The position numbers and the translations under genes were made by a program. Under the pieces are notes generated by a model. That model made no database searches. It was not told the origin of the DNA and was given only the letters and a program-made list of their open reading frames with translations. Source: Asticcacaulis sp. (GTDB lineage Bacteria; Pseudomonadota; Alphaproteobacteria; Caulobacterales; Caulobacteraceae). From it: 64,000 nucleotides of DNA. Shown in pieces: positions 51,288-60,937 of the stretch. The stretch spans positions 1,296,001 through 1,360,000 of the forward strand of contig JANQAC010000002.1 of assembly GCA_024707255.1 (NCBI GenBank), read 5' to 3'. Position 1 is the stretch's first letter, and each line of letters begins with the position of its first letter.

Positions 51288-51569
51288 TTAAATCTTTGTG
51301 TAAGTTGTCTTGTAATAGATATTGAGTTTATTCATAATTACGGATTTAAATTCTTCAGGCGTCGGATCACGTTCAATGATCCAGCCATAGAGATCCTGGT
51401 CCGGCACTTCGAGCAGGATTTCAAAAATATCCAGTTCCTCGTCGCTCATTCCCGGCAGCATGTCGTCGGCAAAATTGCCAAGGATGATGTCCGCTTCCTT
51501 GAAGCCCCGGCGCCAGGCCCGAAAGGACAGCTTTCTGAGGCGCGCTTCCCGCATTTCCGATTCTGTCAC
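51288..51569 (-). CDS. sdhE: Succinate dehydrogenase assembly factor 2 (SdhE)
   Basis: SdhE helps attach FAD to SdhA. The 93 residues carry the family signature RAWRRGFKEADIILGNFAD (RGxxE) and a C-terminal EFKSVIMNKLNIYYKT. It lies 7 bp upstream of mfd on the same strand, so they may be co-transcribed. It is divergent from recG, a common arrangement in alphaproteobacteria. Confidence 0.9.
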   Translation of the reverse strand: MTESEMREARLRKLSFRAWRRGFKEADIILGNFADDMLPGMSDEELDIFEILLEVPDQDLYGWIIERDPTPEEFKSVIMNKLNIYYKTTYTKI

Positions 51570-51633
51570 AGTAAACGCTCCTCAAATCTAAACTGGCCCT
51601 TCTCATAAAGCATTTTTGGTGCTTGATAAGCCC

Positions 51634-53700
51634 ATGCGACCAGAAATTTTGTTTCCCTACTATGCGCCGGTGACCAGTCTGAAAGGTGTCGGCCCCAAGC
51701 TGGCGCCTGCCTTGAGCGCTCATGTCGGTGAGCATGTTCGTGACCTGGCCTTCTTTCTGCCATCCAGCCTTATAAAGAGGCCATTGGTAAGGCTAGGCGA
51801 AGCCAGAATTGGCGAAATCCAGACCGTGCGGGTCAGAATCGGCGCCTATCTTCCATCCCCTGGCAAGGCGCCGCAGCGCATTGATGTGTTTGATGAGACC
51901 GGCCGCCTGCAACTGATCTACTTTCACCGCATACGCGGCTTCGAGGCTCAGAATCCGGTCGGTGCCGAACGCCTGATCAGTGGACGGATCGAAAAATTTG
52001 GCCAGCATCTCCAGATGTCGCATCCGGATTACATCGTCGATGAAGCGCGCGCGGACGATATTCCCGCTTGCGAACCGGTCTATCCGGCCACGCTCGATCT
52101 GTCGTCACGCATGATCCGAAAGTTCATCCAGACGGCGCTTACTACCCTGCCCGACCTGCCGGAGTGGCAGGATAAGGCTATATTAGACAAAAATATATGG
52201 CCGGCATTTAATCAGGCCCTCAAAGCGGCGCACACACCTCAAAGCGAGCTGGATTTTTCTCCAGAGTCCAAAACCCGGCAGCGCTTGGCCTATGATGAAG
52301 CCCTGGCGCATCAACTGGCGCTCAAGAGCCGGAAACTGCATCGCCAGAATACACCGGCGCGCGTGGTTGATTTCCACCGCCTCTCGGATCAGGCACTTGC
52401 CGCCCTGCCTTTCGCCCTGACCGGCGCACAGATGCGCGCGCTTCAGGATATCCGTGCGGATCTGCGCTCCGGCCACCGCATGAACCGGCTGGTCCAGGGC
52501 GATGTGGGTGCCGGCAAGACGCTGGTTGCGCTCCTGGCCATGATCGATCTGGCGGAAGGCGGCTTCCAGAGCGTACTAATGGCCCCTACCGAAATCCTCG
52601 CTCGCCAACATTATGAAAAAAGTCTGCCAATCCTGAATGATATCGGCATTACCTCAATCATCATGACAGGCCGCGACAAGGGGCGACTGCGCGAGGAAAA
52701 GCGGACTGTTGTCGCCAGCGGCGAAGCCATGACCGTCTTCGGCACTCACGCGGTTTTCCAGGAAGGGGTAGATTTCCAGTCCCTGCAACTGGCGGTCATA
52801 GACGAGCAGCACCGCTTCGGCGTTGGCCAGCGGCAGAAATTGTTCTCCAAAGGCGATTCCGTCCATTACCTGTCAATGTCGGCCACCCCCATCCCGCGCA
52901 CCCTGGCCCTGACGCAGTATGGCGAGGCCGATCTTAGCATTCTCGATGAAAAGCCGGCCGGCCGCCAGCCGATCCATACGGCAGTCCTGCCGCGGCAGCG
53001 TCTGCCCGATGTCATTGGCCGCCTGCGCAGCGCCATCGATTCCGGTTCGCAAGCCTACTGGATTTGCCCCCTGGTTGAGGATACCGCCGAATCGGACCTG
53101 ATCGCGGTCGAACTCCGCCATCGGGAACTGGCCGAAGACCTTGGCCTGGAAATCGGCCTGGTTCACGGCCGAATGCCCTCTGAAGAGAAGGATGCCGTCA
53201 TCAGCCGCTTTGCCGCCGGCGATATCCGCATTCTGTGTGCCACCACTGTAGTTGAAGTCGGCATCGATGTCCCTACGGCCTCTATCATCATTATCGAACA
53301 GGCCGAGCGCTTTGGACTGGCGCAACTCCACCAGTTACGCGGGCGAGTTGGGCGGGGACGCGACAAGAGCGCCTGCATCCTGCTCTACGATACGCCCCTA
53401 TCCAAAAACGCCCAGGCCCGGCTGGAATTGCTGCGTGACACCGAGGATGGCTTCAAAATTGCGGAAATGGATTGGAAGCTGCGCGGCGAAGGTGACATTC
53501 TGGGGGCCAAACAATCCGGCTTTCCCGATTACCGCTTCGTCGATCCGGTGGCCCATACCGGCCTGATCGCCATGGCGGCGCGCGATGCGGCCTATATTCT
53601 GCAACATATGGAGTCCTTGCCAGCGCCTCGTCGCAGAGCGATAGAGGTTCTCAGGCAGTTGTTCGACTGGCGCGCAGACAGCCCCGACAAGCAGGATTAG
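51634..53700 (+). CDS. recG: ATP-dependent DNA helicase RecG
   Basis: RecG remodels stalled replication forks and Holliday junctions. The 688 residues contain the wedge domain (N-terminal OB region GEIQTVRVRIGAYL) and the helicase core: [58 protein letters not shown] and GRVGRG. I start at ATG 51634; a TTG at 51616 is possible. Its stop codon interlocks with that of the convergent DUF3089 gene over 4 bp. Confidence 0.95.
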   Translation: MRPEILFPYYAPVTSLKGVGPKLAPALSAHVGEHVRDLAFFLPSSLIKRPLVRLGEARIGEIQTVRVRIGAYLPSPGKAPQRIDVFDETGRLQLIYFHRIRGFEAQNPVGAERLISGRIEKFGQHLQMSHPDYIVDEARADDIPACEPVYPATLDLSSRMIRKFIQTALTTLPDLPEWQDKAILDKNIWPAFNQALKAAHTPQSELDFSPESKTRQRLAYDEALAHQLALKSRKLHRQNTPARVVDFHRLSDQALAALPFALTGAQMRALQDIRADLRSGHRMNRLVQGDVGAGKTLVALLAMIDLAEGGFQSVLMAPTEILARQHYEKSLPILNDIGITSIIMTGRDKGRLREEKRTVVASGEAMTVFGTHAVFQEGVDFQSLQLAVIDEQHRFGVGQRQKLFSKGDSVHYLSMSATPIPRTLALTQYGEADLSILDEKPAGRQPIHTAVLPRQRLPDVIGRLRSAIDSGSQAYWICPLVEDTAESDLIAVELRHRELAEDLGLEIGLVHGRMPSEEKDAVISRFAAGDIRILCATTVVEVGIDVPTASIIIIEQAERFGLAQLHQLRGRVGRGRDKSACILLYDTPLSKNAQARLELLRDTEDGFKIAEMDWKLRGEGDILGAKQSGFPDYRFVDPVAHTGLIAMAARDAAYILQHMESLPAPRRRAIEVLRQLFDWRADSPDKQD

Positions 53701-54814
53701 GCTGGCGGCGACATGGCCTCGAATAATTGCCAGCGGGCCTGAATATCTGCCTGAAGATCGCCGTAGAAAAGATTGTAAGAATTAACCTTTCTTTGATCCT
53801 CCCACGTCCCGTCATCCTTGAAGGAGGGCGATTTGGGCTTGTCGACAAACAACAGCCCCCCAGGCAGTGCGCCGACACCTTGCGGACGCTCAGCGCCGGT
53901 TCCGTGCCCCATTCCAGCCCCGTCGCATTTGTGGCGCCCTGAGAATGCCGCGCATCCACCTCATCGTCGGAGGCGATACCATTCAGGGGATTGACACAGA
54001 CCCCTTTGCGCGATCCCATAGGCTGCAGGGTTTCCCCCTGCCAATAGACGGCCTTTTGCAATACCTGCAAGGCGACATCCGGCCGGCCCGAATTGATACT
54101 GACATAGCTGACAACGCAGCCGACTTGACGGCGCGACAAACAGGCCGGCGTCTGGGCGGTCACGCCAAACTGGCTTTCCGGCACGAGAGCTTCCAGGAAA
54201 TAGGCGGCGACCAGTTGCGACTTCAATTCCGGATCATTCGCCACCACATCTCGGACCAGGCGGGACACCAGCACGCCGCCCTGTTCCAATCCGACAATGA
54301 CAAAGCCGCGGCCGCCGCGGCGCACTTTGAGGAACTCGGCAAAGGCCGCGCTTACGTCACGATAGGCAAACTGACGTGCCTCACGCAGATCTTCCTTCAG
54401 GTTCAATTGGGTAAACAGGCTGCCCTGCCGGTATTTCGGCGCATAGACATTGCCCATGATGGCGAAAGGTGCGGCATAGTTCGGCAATTGCACGCGCTGC
54501 ACCTCGGCCTTGATGGCATTGCTCGTGGTCGAGCCCAGCCACTGATCGCCGCCATTATAGCTGGTGCCGTGAACGAAAAAGACATCCACCTTGCGAGGAT
54601 CGGCATAATAATGGGCCGGATTGAGATACCAGCCATCCGCCCTGGCATAGTCGGGCGCGGACGGCGGATGATATATCTGGAAGGGGATCTTGGGGTCGAG
54701 ATAGTTGCGGTGAATGTCGTTCTGCAAATACAGGAAGGCCAGCGCCAGAAAGCCGCCGATAACAAGGCCGATCAACAGGCTGAGCCTGCGTTTCTGTAAA
54801 ATCTGTTTCCACAT
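53697..54814 (-). CDS. DUF3089-type alpha/beta hydrolase (frameshifted in this sequence)
   Basis: The protein has 372 residues after adding one base near 53876-53882; then it ends SPPA and stops at 53697. It has an N-terminal anchor (LIGLVIGGFLALAFLYL), FFVHGTSYNGGD, VIVGLEQGGVLVSRLV, and a C-terminal half with QVGCVVSYVSINSG. Family members usually have Ser in the GxSxG elbow; here the elbow is GLEQG with Glu instead. It may be inactive or use another mechanism. Substrate unknown. Confidence 0.7.
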
Positions 54815-54873
54815 TCCCTAATGAACTTAAGGGGAGAAGCCCCCAAAACAAAGGCCGCATCCGCCCGGTCAGT

Positions 54874-55818
54874 TCACTTTTTGTGACCCTGGATAACAGA
54901 TCCATCCCTGGCGATTTTGTACAACGCATTCGGCCAGCGCTTATGCACCCAGAACCATTCCTCCGGGTTATTGCGTACGGCCTGCTCTATAAAAGCGCTT
55001 ATCTTGCAGACGGTTGTTTCAATATCCTGAGCCTTGTGCCCGGTGTCATCCACCTCAATCGGATCATGCACCGTGACATGAAAACGCGCCTTGTGCAGCC
55101 GGCGGATCGTCAGGGGCTGCAAAACCGTGCCGAAACGCTGGGCCAGGCGCGTCGGACCGGGCGCCGTTTCAGCGATTTGCCCGAAGAAGGGCGTCGGCAC
55201 GCCGCGATTGAACTTCTGGTCGTTCATCAGCCCGACCGACTCGCCGTTTTGCAGGGCGATGAGCAGTTCCTTGGCGCCATCCCCGCCCTTGGGCGCGAAC
55301 ATGGTCACGCCATAGGCCGCGCGCCCGGCCCGAATACGGGCATCGACATAAGGGTTATTAGCGGCGCGGTAGGTGATCATGTAGGGCACTTTCGCTGCCA
55401 GGATCGCCGCGTTCATGACCTCCCAGTTCGACAGGTGGCCGGAAATGAAGATCACTGGCTTGCCGCTGGCGGCGATGGCTTCCAGCCTCTCGAAGCCTTC
55501 AATTTCTATACGCGACGGATCACGGACAATCCGGTCCATGATGGCAAATTCGCCGGCCATGGTGCGGCCGGTGTTTTCCCACTGCCGGGTGATGAGGCGT
55601 TTGCGCGCCGCGTCCTCCATCTCCGGAAAGGCCAGTTCCAGATTACGCTTCACCGTTTTCTGCACCGGCGTCAGCGGGCCCAGGGTCTTGAACAGCCAGC
55701 CACCAAAATCCGAAGCCGAATCCACCGGCAGGGCACGGGTAAAGGCCGCAAAGGCATCGTAAAGCAGGGCCTCCAGACGCCAGGCCAGGTCTTGTATGAA
55801 GGCGGGCTTGTCCGCCAT
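54874..55818 (-). CDS. Lipid A acyltransferase-type protein (LpxL/HtrB-like)
   Basis: LpxL-type enzymes add secondary acyl chains to lipid A at the inner membrane. The 314 residues have the catalytic HxxxxE motif as SGHLSNWEVMNAA, with RAGRAAYGVTMFAPKGG, LMNDQKFNRGVPTPFFG and PTRLAQRFG following. It overlaps the downstream glycosyltransferase frame as ATGA. I do not assign a specific lpxL, lpxM or paralog symbol. Confidence 0.85.
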   Translation of the reverse strand: MADKPAFIQDLAWRLEALLYDAFAAFTRALPVDSASDFGGWLFKTLGPLTPVQKTVKRNLELAFPEMEDAARKRLITRQWENTGRTMAGEFAIMDRIVRDPSRIEIEGFERLEAIAASGKPVIFISGHLSNWEVMNAAILAAKVPYMITYRAANNPYVDARIRAGRAAYGVTMFAPKGGDGAKELLIALQNGESVGLMNDQKFNRGVPTPFFGQIAETAPGPTRLAQRFGTVLQPLTIRRLHKARFHVTVHDPIEVDDTGHKAQDIETTVCKISAFIEQAVRNNPEEWFWVHKRWPNALYKIARDGSVIQGHKK

Positions 55819-56597
55819 CAGGCCGCATCCTTCGCAGCTTTTTGTGCGGAAAGAATCTTGCGCAGGCGGTTCAGCCGCGCTTCAGCCGCCAGGTGGCTGC
55901 TGTAAAGGCCGTCCCAGCCACCAGTGAAATGCGCGCGAAAGATGAAATAGCGAATGAAAACGAACGGATATTCAAAGGGCAGACGCAACCAAATGGCCCA
56001 GGCCGGCTTTTTCAGCACCTTGGCCTGAAGATTGGTATAGGAATCGAGCTTGGCGCGAATATGTTCATAAGATCGCGCCGAAAAATGCATGACCGCGCCA
56101 TGCAACTGCCCCACCGGCTCCGCCTTTGTATCGACCGTATCGTGAACGAGGCTCTCACGGAACCGGACGACCCGCCGATCATATAACCGGACATAGTTAT
56201 GGTAATCCGCCCAAAGACGCGGCTTTGTCTTGCCGGGATACACATTCCGGATCCTGAAGCGGTAGGCATTCAGCTTTGGCCCCAAAGTCATCAGCGCCTT
56301 GATTTCACTGAAAAGCGCCGGCGTGACCACCTCATCGGCATCCAGATTGAGAATCCAGTCGTATGACGCACAGTCTTCACTGTATCGCTTTTGCGGTCCG
56401 TAACCTGGCCAGTCGTGATGGATGACGCGGGCGCCGAGCTTTTCGGCCACCGCCACCGTATCGTCGGTCGAACCACTGTCAATGACCACAACCTCGCTTA
56501 CCAGCCCCTGAACCGCACGGATACAATCGCCAATGCGATCGCCTTCGTTTCGGGCGATAATACAGCAGCTTAAGGGTGTTGGTTCAGTTGCGTCCAT
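55818..56597 (-). CDS. Family 2 glycosyltransferase, LPS core type
   Basis: Starting at ATG 56597 with AGAGG upstream, the protein has 259 residues. It begins LSCCIIARNEGDRIGDCIRA and has the GT-A metal site LNLDADEVVTP (DxD). VVVIDSGSTDDTV is the nucleotide-binding loop. The C-terminal membrane-associated part ends LAAEARLNRLRKIL. It resembles WaaE/KdtX-like core glucosyltransferases, consistent with its coupling to an LpxL-type gene. Confidence 0.85.
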   Translation of the reverse strand: MDATEPTPLSCCIIARNEGDRIGDCIRAVQGLVSEVVVIDSGSTDDTVAVAEKLGARVIHHDWPGYGPQKRYSEDCASYDWILNLDADEVVTPALFSEIKALMTLGPKLNAYRFRIRNVYPGKTKPRLWADYHNYVRLYDRRVVRFRESLVHDTVDTKAEPVGQLHGAVMHFSARSYEHIRAKLDSYTNLQAKVLKKPAWAIWLRLPFEYPFVFIRYFIFRAHFTGGWDGLYSSHLAAEARLNRLRKILSAQKAAKDAA

Positions 56598-56648
56598 GTT
56601 ACCTCTTGTGCCCAAGACCTCCAGAACAGGCAAGCCTTCCTTTTCGCC

Positions 56649-58128
56649 ATGACAGAAAAACACGCCCCGTCCGCACCGGTTATCCTCTGGTTTCGCTTCG
56701 ATCTCCGGCTGCATGACCATGCCGGTGTCCGCGCGGCCCTCGAAAGCGGTCGCCCTGTCCTGCCTCTTTATATATGGGATGAAGATGCGGGGACACGGCC
56801 CTTGGGTGCGGCCTCGAAATGGTGGCTGCACCGGTCGCTTGAATCCCCTGGATACGGACCTTCAGACATATGGCTCGCGGCTGATTATCGAGCGCGGCAA
56901 CTGTCAGATTGTTCTGGCATCTCTTTCCAGAGAATACAGCGTAAAAACAATATACTGTTCGAAGACTTTTGATCCGAAAAATGAACAATATGATGAGGAA
57001 CTGGCGGACGAACTGGCGGCGGCGGGAATCGAGCTGAAACGCCTGAATACCGCCCTTTTGTCCTCTCCAAATGCGCTCAGCACACAGGGCGGTACGCCTT
57101 TCCGTGTTTTTACCCACTTCTACAAAGCCCTGCTGGCATCCGGCGCCTGCGATATCGCCGCCATGCCCAGCCTGCCGGATGCCCCCTGGCCGCAACCGAC
57201 GACATGGCCAGGCTCACTCTCCATTGCCGAACTGGAGCTGCAACCGAAGCTAACCCCATCCGGCCAGGACTGGTCAGAGGGCTTCAGCCGCTTCAAGCCC
57301 GGAGAGGCCGGCGCGCGTGGCACGCTAAGGCATTTTCTTAAGAACCATCTGCAATCCTATGACATAAATCGGGATCGTCCAGACCTGGATGTAACGTCCC
57401 ACCTGTCTCCCCATTTGCGATTCGGCGAAATCAGCCCACACCGGATACTGTTTGAAACTGAAAAAGTCGCCGATTCGGATCATCGTTTGCAGGGCGGCGC
57501 GGCCAAGTTTCGCGCCGAACTCGCCTGGCGGGAGTTCTCCTATGGCTTGCTCGCCCAGCAACCACGGCTGCATGAAATCAATTTCCGCCGCGACTTTGAC
57601 CAGTTCGACTGGCGGCATGACGACAAACAATTTCGTGCCTGGTGCCGGGGCGAAACCGGCTACGAACTCGTCGATGCCGGCATGAGAGAACTCTGGCAGA
57701 CCGGTTATATGCATAATCGCGTGCGAATGGTAGCGGCCTCCTTTCTCGTCAAACACCTGCTGATCGACTGGCGCCGAGGCGAGCAATGGTTTTGGGACTG
57801 CCTCCTTGACGGGGATCCGGCCAATAATCCGGCAAGCTGGCAATGGGTCGCCGGTTCCGGCGCCGACGCCGCCCCCTATTTCCGCATTTTCAATCCGATT
57901 ACCCAGGCCGAAAAATTCGATCCCAAAGGGGACTATCGCGGCCGCTACATACAGGGTTATACACACCTTTCCACAGGCCCAAATAACAGCAGAAAACAGG
58001 CAGAACTGTTTGATAAACCGGATAAGGTTTCAAATTACCCACAGCCTATCGTCGATCATGCGCATGCCCGCGACCGTGCTCTGGAGGCTTACAAAAATCG
58101 TGCGGTTTATGAGGAGCAAGAGTCGTGA
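56649..58128 (+). CDS. phr: Deoxyribodipyrimidine photolyase (frameshifted in this sequence)
   Basis: Class I photolyases repair cyclobutane pyrimidine dimers with light and FAD. The protein has 492 residues after removing one C from CCCC at 56845-56848. The N-terminal antenna domain starts VILWFRFDLRLHDHAG and runs into LDTDLQTYGSRL across the repaired junction. FAD-binding motifs are AELAWREFSYGLL, TGYELVDAGMRELWQTGYMH, NRVRMVAASFLVKHLLIDW and GSGADAAPYFRIFNP. It overlaps the next gene. Confidence 0.88.
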
Positions 58129-58958
58129 CAACACAGATTGAAACCCAGGATTTGGCCAAACTGATGGAAGACGGTGCTGTCAAAATTCTGGATGGTAGCT
58201 GGGCTCTGGATGGCACCGACATGCGGGCGCTTTATAAGGCTGATCATATTCACGGTGCGCAATTCTTTGATCTGGATGCCATCAGCGATCACAGCACTCC
58301 CTTGCCACACATGGCGCCCTCGCCCGACCGATTTGCTGCGGCTGTCGGACAGATGGGCATTTCGGAAACCGACCACGTTGTCATCTATGACCGGCAGGGC
58401 CTGTTTTCAGCCGCGCGCGTATGGTGGACATTCCGGCTGATGGGACACGAAAAAGTGCAGGTTCTGCGTGGCGGACTGCCGGCCTGGAAGGCAGCCGGTT
58501 TCCCTGTCACAGATCAGACTTCCATTCCCTACCCGACCACTTACGCAGCAAACCACACGCCGGAAAACATCATAAATATAAATGACCTACAGAATATACT
58601 TAAGGTTGAAGACAGCCTGATCCTCGATGCGCGGCCAAGCACGCGCTTTGAGGGCACAGCCCCAGAACCGCGCGCCGGGCTACGGTCAGGGCATATGCCT
58701 GGCAGCCGCAGCCTGCCGTTTGGCGAACTGGTACGCGACGGCGCCCTGAAACCGAAAGAGGAACTGGATGCGATTTTCCAGTCCTGTGGTGTCAGCGATA
58801 CCGGGCCGATTGTGACGACGTGCGGCTCTGGCGTAACCGCGGCCATCATAAGTATGGCCCTGTTTGAGGTGGGCCATACCTGTGCGCGACTCTATGACGG
58901 TTCATGGGCAGAATGGGGCCAGGAAAGCCTGGACACTCCCGTCATCACAGGTTCCTGA
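58125..58958 (+). CDS. sseA: 3-mercaptopyruvate sulfurtransferase
   Basis: SseA moves sulfur from 3-mercaptopyruvate to acceptors such as cyanide or thioredoxin. The 277 residues have two rhodanese domains. The first has DGSWALDG and VIYDRQGLFSAARVWW, and the second has ARPSTRFEG and the active-site TCGSGVTAA (CGSGVT, the mercaptopyruvate type). The start is GTG 58125, overlapping the photolyase stop as GTGA, with GAGGAG before it. Confidence 0.9.
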   Translation: MTTQIETQDLAKLMEDGAVKILDGSWALDGTDMRALYKADHIHGAQFFDLDAISDHSTPLPHMAPSPDRFAAAVGQMGISETDHVVIYDRQGLFSAARVWWTFRLMGHEKVQVLRGGLPAWKAAGFPVTDQTSIPYPTTYAANHTPENIININDLQNILKVEDSLILDARPSTRFEGTAPEPRAGLRSGHMPGSRSLPFGELVRDGALKPKEELDAIFQSCGVSDTGPIVTTCGSGVTAAIISMALFEVGHTCARLYDGSWAEWGQESLDTPVITGS

Positions 58959-58971
58959 TATGAGAAAGTCA

Positions 58972-59048
58972 TGGCGACTCCGACAGGGCTCGAACCTGTA
59001 ACCGTCCGCTTAGAAGGCGGATGCTCTATCCAGTTGAGCTACGGAGCC
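58972..59048 (-). tRNA. tRNA-Arg (UCU)
   Basis: It reads on the minus strand with acceptor GGCTCCG/CGGAGTC (one wobble), anticodon loop CTTCTAA with TCT (plus-strand 59012-59014), TTCGAGC T-loop, discriminator G and CCA. It is 77 nt long. Confidence 0.94.
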
Positions 59049-59065
59049 TCAAACGCAAGAATGCG

Positions 59066-59371
59066 CTAGTGCGTCCAGCTTTGTCTGCGGCCGAAGGCAA
59101 AATTGTCGGCATAGGCCTTGATGATCTTCGGCGGCGCTTCCGGCTCGATGAGACGGAACGGAATGCCGTGATGTTCGGCAAAGGCCATGGCCTGGTCCTT
59201 GGTCTCGAAGGTCAGACGCACCTGAGCATCGGTATCTGCAGATGACGACCAGCCCATCAGCGGATCAGGCGTACGCGCGGATTTCGGTTCAAACTCCAGT
59301 ATCCAGTCATGGGTCTTGCCACGGCCGGATTGCATAGCTGTCTTGGCAGGTTTGAAAATACGCGCGAACAT
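59066..59371 (-). CDS. NDUFS4-like complex I accessory subunit
   Basis: From ATG 59371 the 101 residues match the ETC complex I conserved family (NDUFS4, 18-kDa): [38 protein letters not shown] and [18 protein letters not shown]. The alphaproteobacterial homologue is a supernumerary complex I subunit, far from the nuo operon here. An ORF to 59431 exists, but the extension lacks family sequence. Confidence 0.9.
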   Translation of the reverse strand: MFARIFKPAKTAMQSGRGKTHDWILEFEPKSARTPDPLMGWSSSADTDAQVRLTFETKDQAMAFAEHHGIPFRLIEPEAPPKIIKAYADNFAFGRRQSWTH

Positions 59372-59466
59372 CGTTGTCTCCTGGATACGCTGGGATCTGC
59401 TCATCCTTACGTATGTGTCTGTTACTACCAAACGCAGCCAGCGGTAAAGAGGAAAGGCAAGACATT

Positions 59467-59502
59467 TAAAAAGCCGGCCCCAGAGGGAGCCGGCTTTTTT
59501 AA
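59467..59502 (-). terminator. Terminator after tRNA-Pro (CGG)
   Basis: AAAAAGCCGGC pairs with GCCGGCTTTTTT around a 10-base loop. The stem is bidirectional, with T-runs both ways; leftward it ends the tRNA-Pro(CGG) transcript. Confidence 0.7.
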
Positions 59503-59503
59503 A

Positions 59504-59580
59504 TGGTCGGGGCGAGAGGATTCGAACCTCCGGCCTCCTGCTCCCGAAGCAGGCGCGCTACCAGGCTGCGCTACGCCCCG
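59504..59580 (-). tRNA. tRNA-Pro (CGG)
   Basis: It reads leftward with acceptor CGGGGCG and anticodon loop TTCGGGA, CGG at plus 59544-59546. It ends with an encoded CCA. It is 77 nt long. Confidence 0.95.
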
Positions 59581-59629
59581 ACTAAATTTAACTCACCAAC
59601 ACAGGGCCCATTGCATGGTGCCAATGTGC

Positions 59630-59706
<77 letters not shown>

Positions 59707-59882
59707 TTGCCCGGCCAGTAACCAAGGTCACCGGCTGAGAGGCGCGCTTCATGCCATTTTCACCAGACCTCCGCAAGCCCTCCTGACATGAAAAATCGCC
59801 AAGTTGCTGACTTTTATTGATTTCACCTTGTAGCCCAGGGAAAAAGGCGTGGATAACCGAGACCTCACGCTCTTACAGACAT

Positions 59883-59919
59883 AAAAAACGCGAACAGCAT
59901 GACCTGTTCGCGCTTTTTT
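59883..59919 (-). terminator. Terminator of the double-CSD gene
   Basis: AAAACGCGAACAG pairs with CTGTTCGCG plus CTTTTTT around CATGAC, giving a strong stem with T-runs on both strands. It follows the cold-shock gene stop. Confidence 0.8.
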
Positions 59920-59941
59920 GAATACGACTTATGACAACTGA

Positions 59942-60511
59942 TTATACAAATGCCCTGGGCTGAACCTCGGTAACCACAAGCCCTTTTGGGCCTTCGCCGA
60001 AGCGCACCATGATGGTATCGCCCTGCTGGACATCTTCCAGGCCATAGCGGCGCAAGGTCTCGATATGGATGAAGATATCGGTCGGGTCATCGCCGCGCAC
60101 CACAAAGCCATAACCCTTTGTGCGGTTGAACCACTTGATAGTTGCGGCCTCAAGATCACCAACGCGCACACTGTCATTGACAGCGCGCGAAACCCGTGGC
60201 GCCTGAATATCCGAACGGATCGGCGAAGAGACACCTTCAGCGACGGCATCCAGTTCATCAATCTCGATGACCTGCCAGCCCTTGGCCCGCTTGGCGATCT
60301 TGCAGGTAATCCGCGCGCCCTCATGCGCGCTGTCACGACCCATATCGCGCAGGCTTGAAATGTGAAGCAGAACATCACGCATACTTGTCAGCGTCGAATC
60401 CTGCGGGACGATGAAGCCATATCCCTTCGCGGCGTCAAACCATTTCACATGACCTGAAATCGTTACTAATTCGTCGGCTTCGGTTTTGCTATTGTAATCA
60501 AACAAACTCAT
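59942..60511 (-). CDS. Double cold-shock-domain protein (CspC/CspD type)
   Basis: The 189 residues hold two cold-shock domains: [18 protein letters not shown] then VLLHISSL, and [19 protein letters not shown] then IFIHIETL. Both keep the RNP1/RNP2 aromatic patches that bind single-stranded nucleic acid. The two-domain layout is typical of Caulobacter CspC/CspD, which act in cold and stationary phase. Which one it is cannot be told. A 261-bp region upstream is gene-free and holds a palindrome at 60679. Confidence 0.9.
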   Translation of the reverse strand: MSLFDYNSKTEADELVTISGHVKWFDAAKGYGFIVPQDSTLTSMRDVLLHISSLRDMGRDSAHEGARITCKIAKRAKGWQVIEIDELDAVAEGVSSPIRSDIQAPRVSRAVNDSVRVGDLEAATIKWFNRTKGYGFVVRGDDPTDIFIHIETLRRYGLEDVQQGDTIMVRFGEGPKGLVVTEVQPRAFV

Positions 60512-60678
60512 CTATCCTCACCCATGTCGCCATGAACTTTCAAGTGACACTCATTATAATAACACGGATATCTCAATTTGGGAGGCAAAAAAGAGAATAT
60601 ATTCGCATGGATTGAGAAAATACGCCAAAAAATCGCTTTAGGCGAGTGTAATTGTGATCACGCGAGCGCCTGAGACCG

Positions 60679-60692
60679 TTACCAATTGGTAA
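60679..60692. promoter_or_regulatory. 14-bp palindrome upstream of the cold-shock gene
   Basis: TTACCAATTGGTAA is a perfect palindrome, and GTGATCAC lies about 20 bp before it (60654-60661). They sit 140-180 bp upstream of the cold-shock gene, in its presumed control region. The regulator is unknown. Confidence 0.4.
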
Positions 60693-60772
60693 TTATCTGT
60701 GGATAACTCAACAAGCGGCTATCAACCCTTGGCAAAAAGATACCGATGAAGGGGAATACTCAGCCGCTTGAA

Positions 60773-60847
60773 TGGCAGTCCCTAGGGGAGTCGAACCCCT
60801 CTTTTCAGGTTGAAAACCTGACGTCCTAACCGATAGACGAAGGGACC
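60773..60847 (-). tRNA. tRNA-Glu (UUC)
   Basis: It reads leftward with acceptor GGTCCCT/AGGGACT, anticodon loop TTTTCAA with TTC (plus 60812-60814), TTCGACT T-loop, discriminator G and CCA. It is 75 nt long. Confidence 0.94.
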
Positions 60848-60937
60848 GCGTTCAAGAGGTGCGCTAGGTAACCGTTCTTATTTCGGGATGCAAGCGCTAT
60901 TTTCATTTTTTTCCTGTGCAGACATTCAGTCCGGCTA

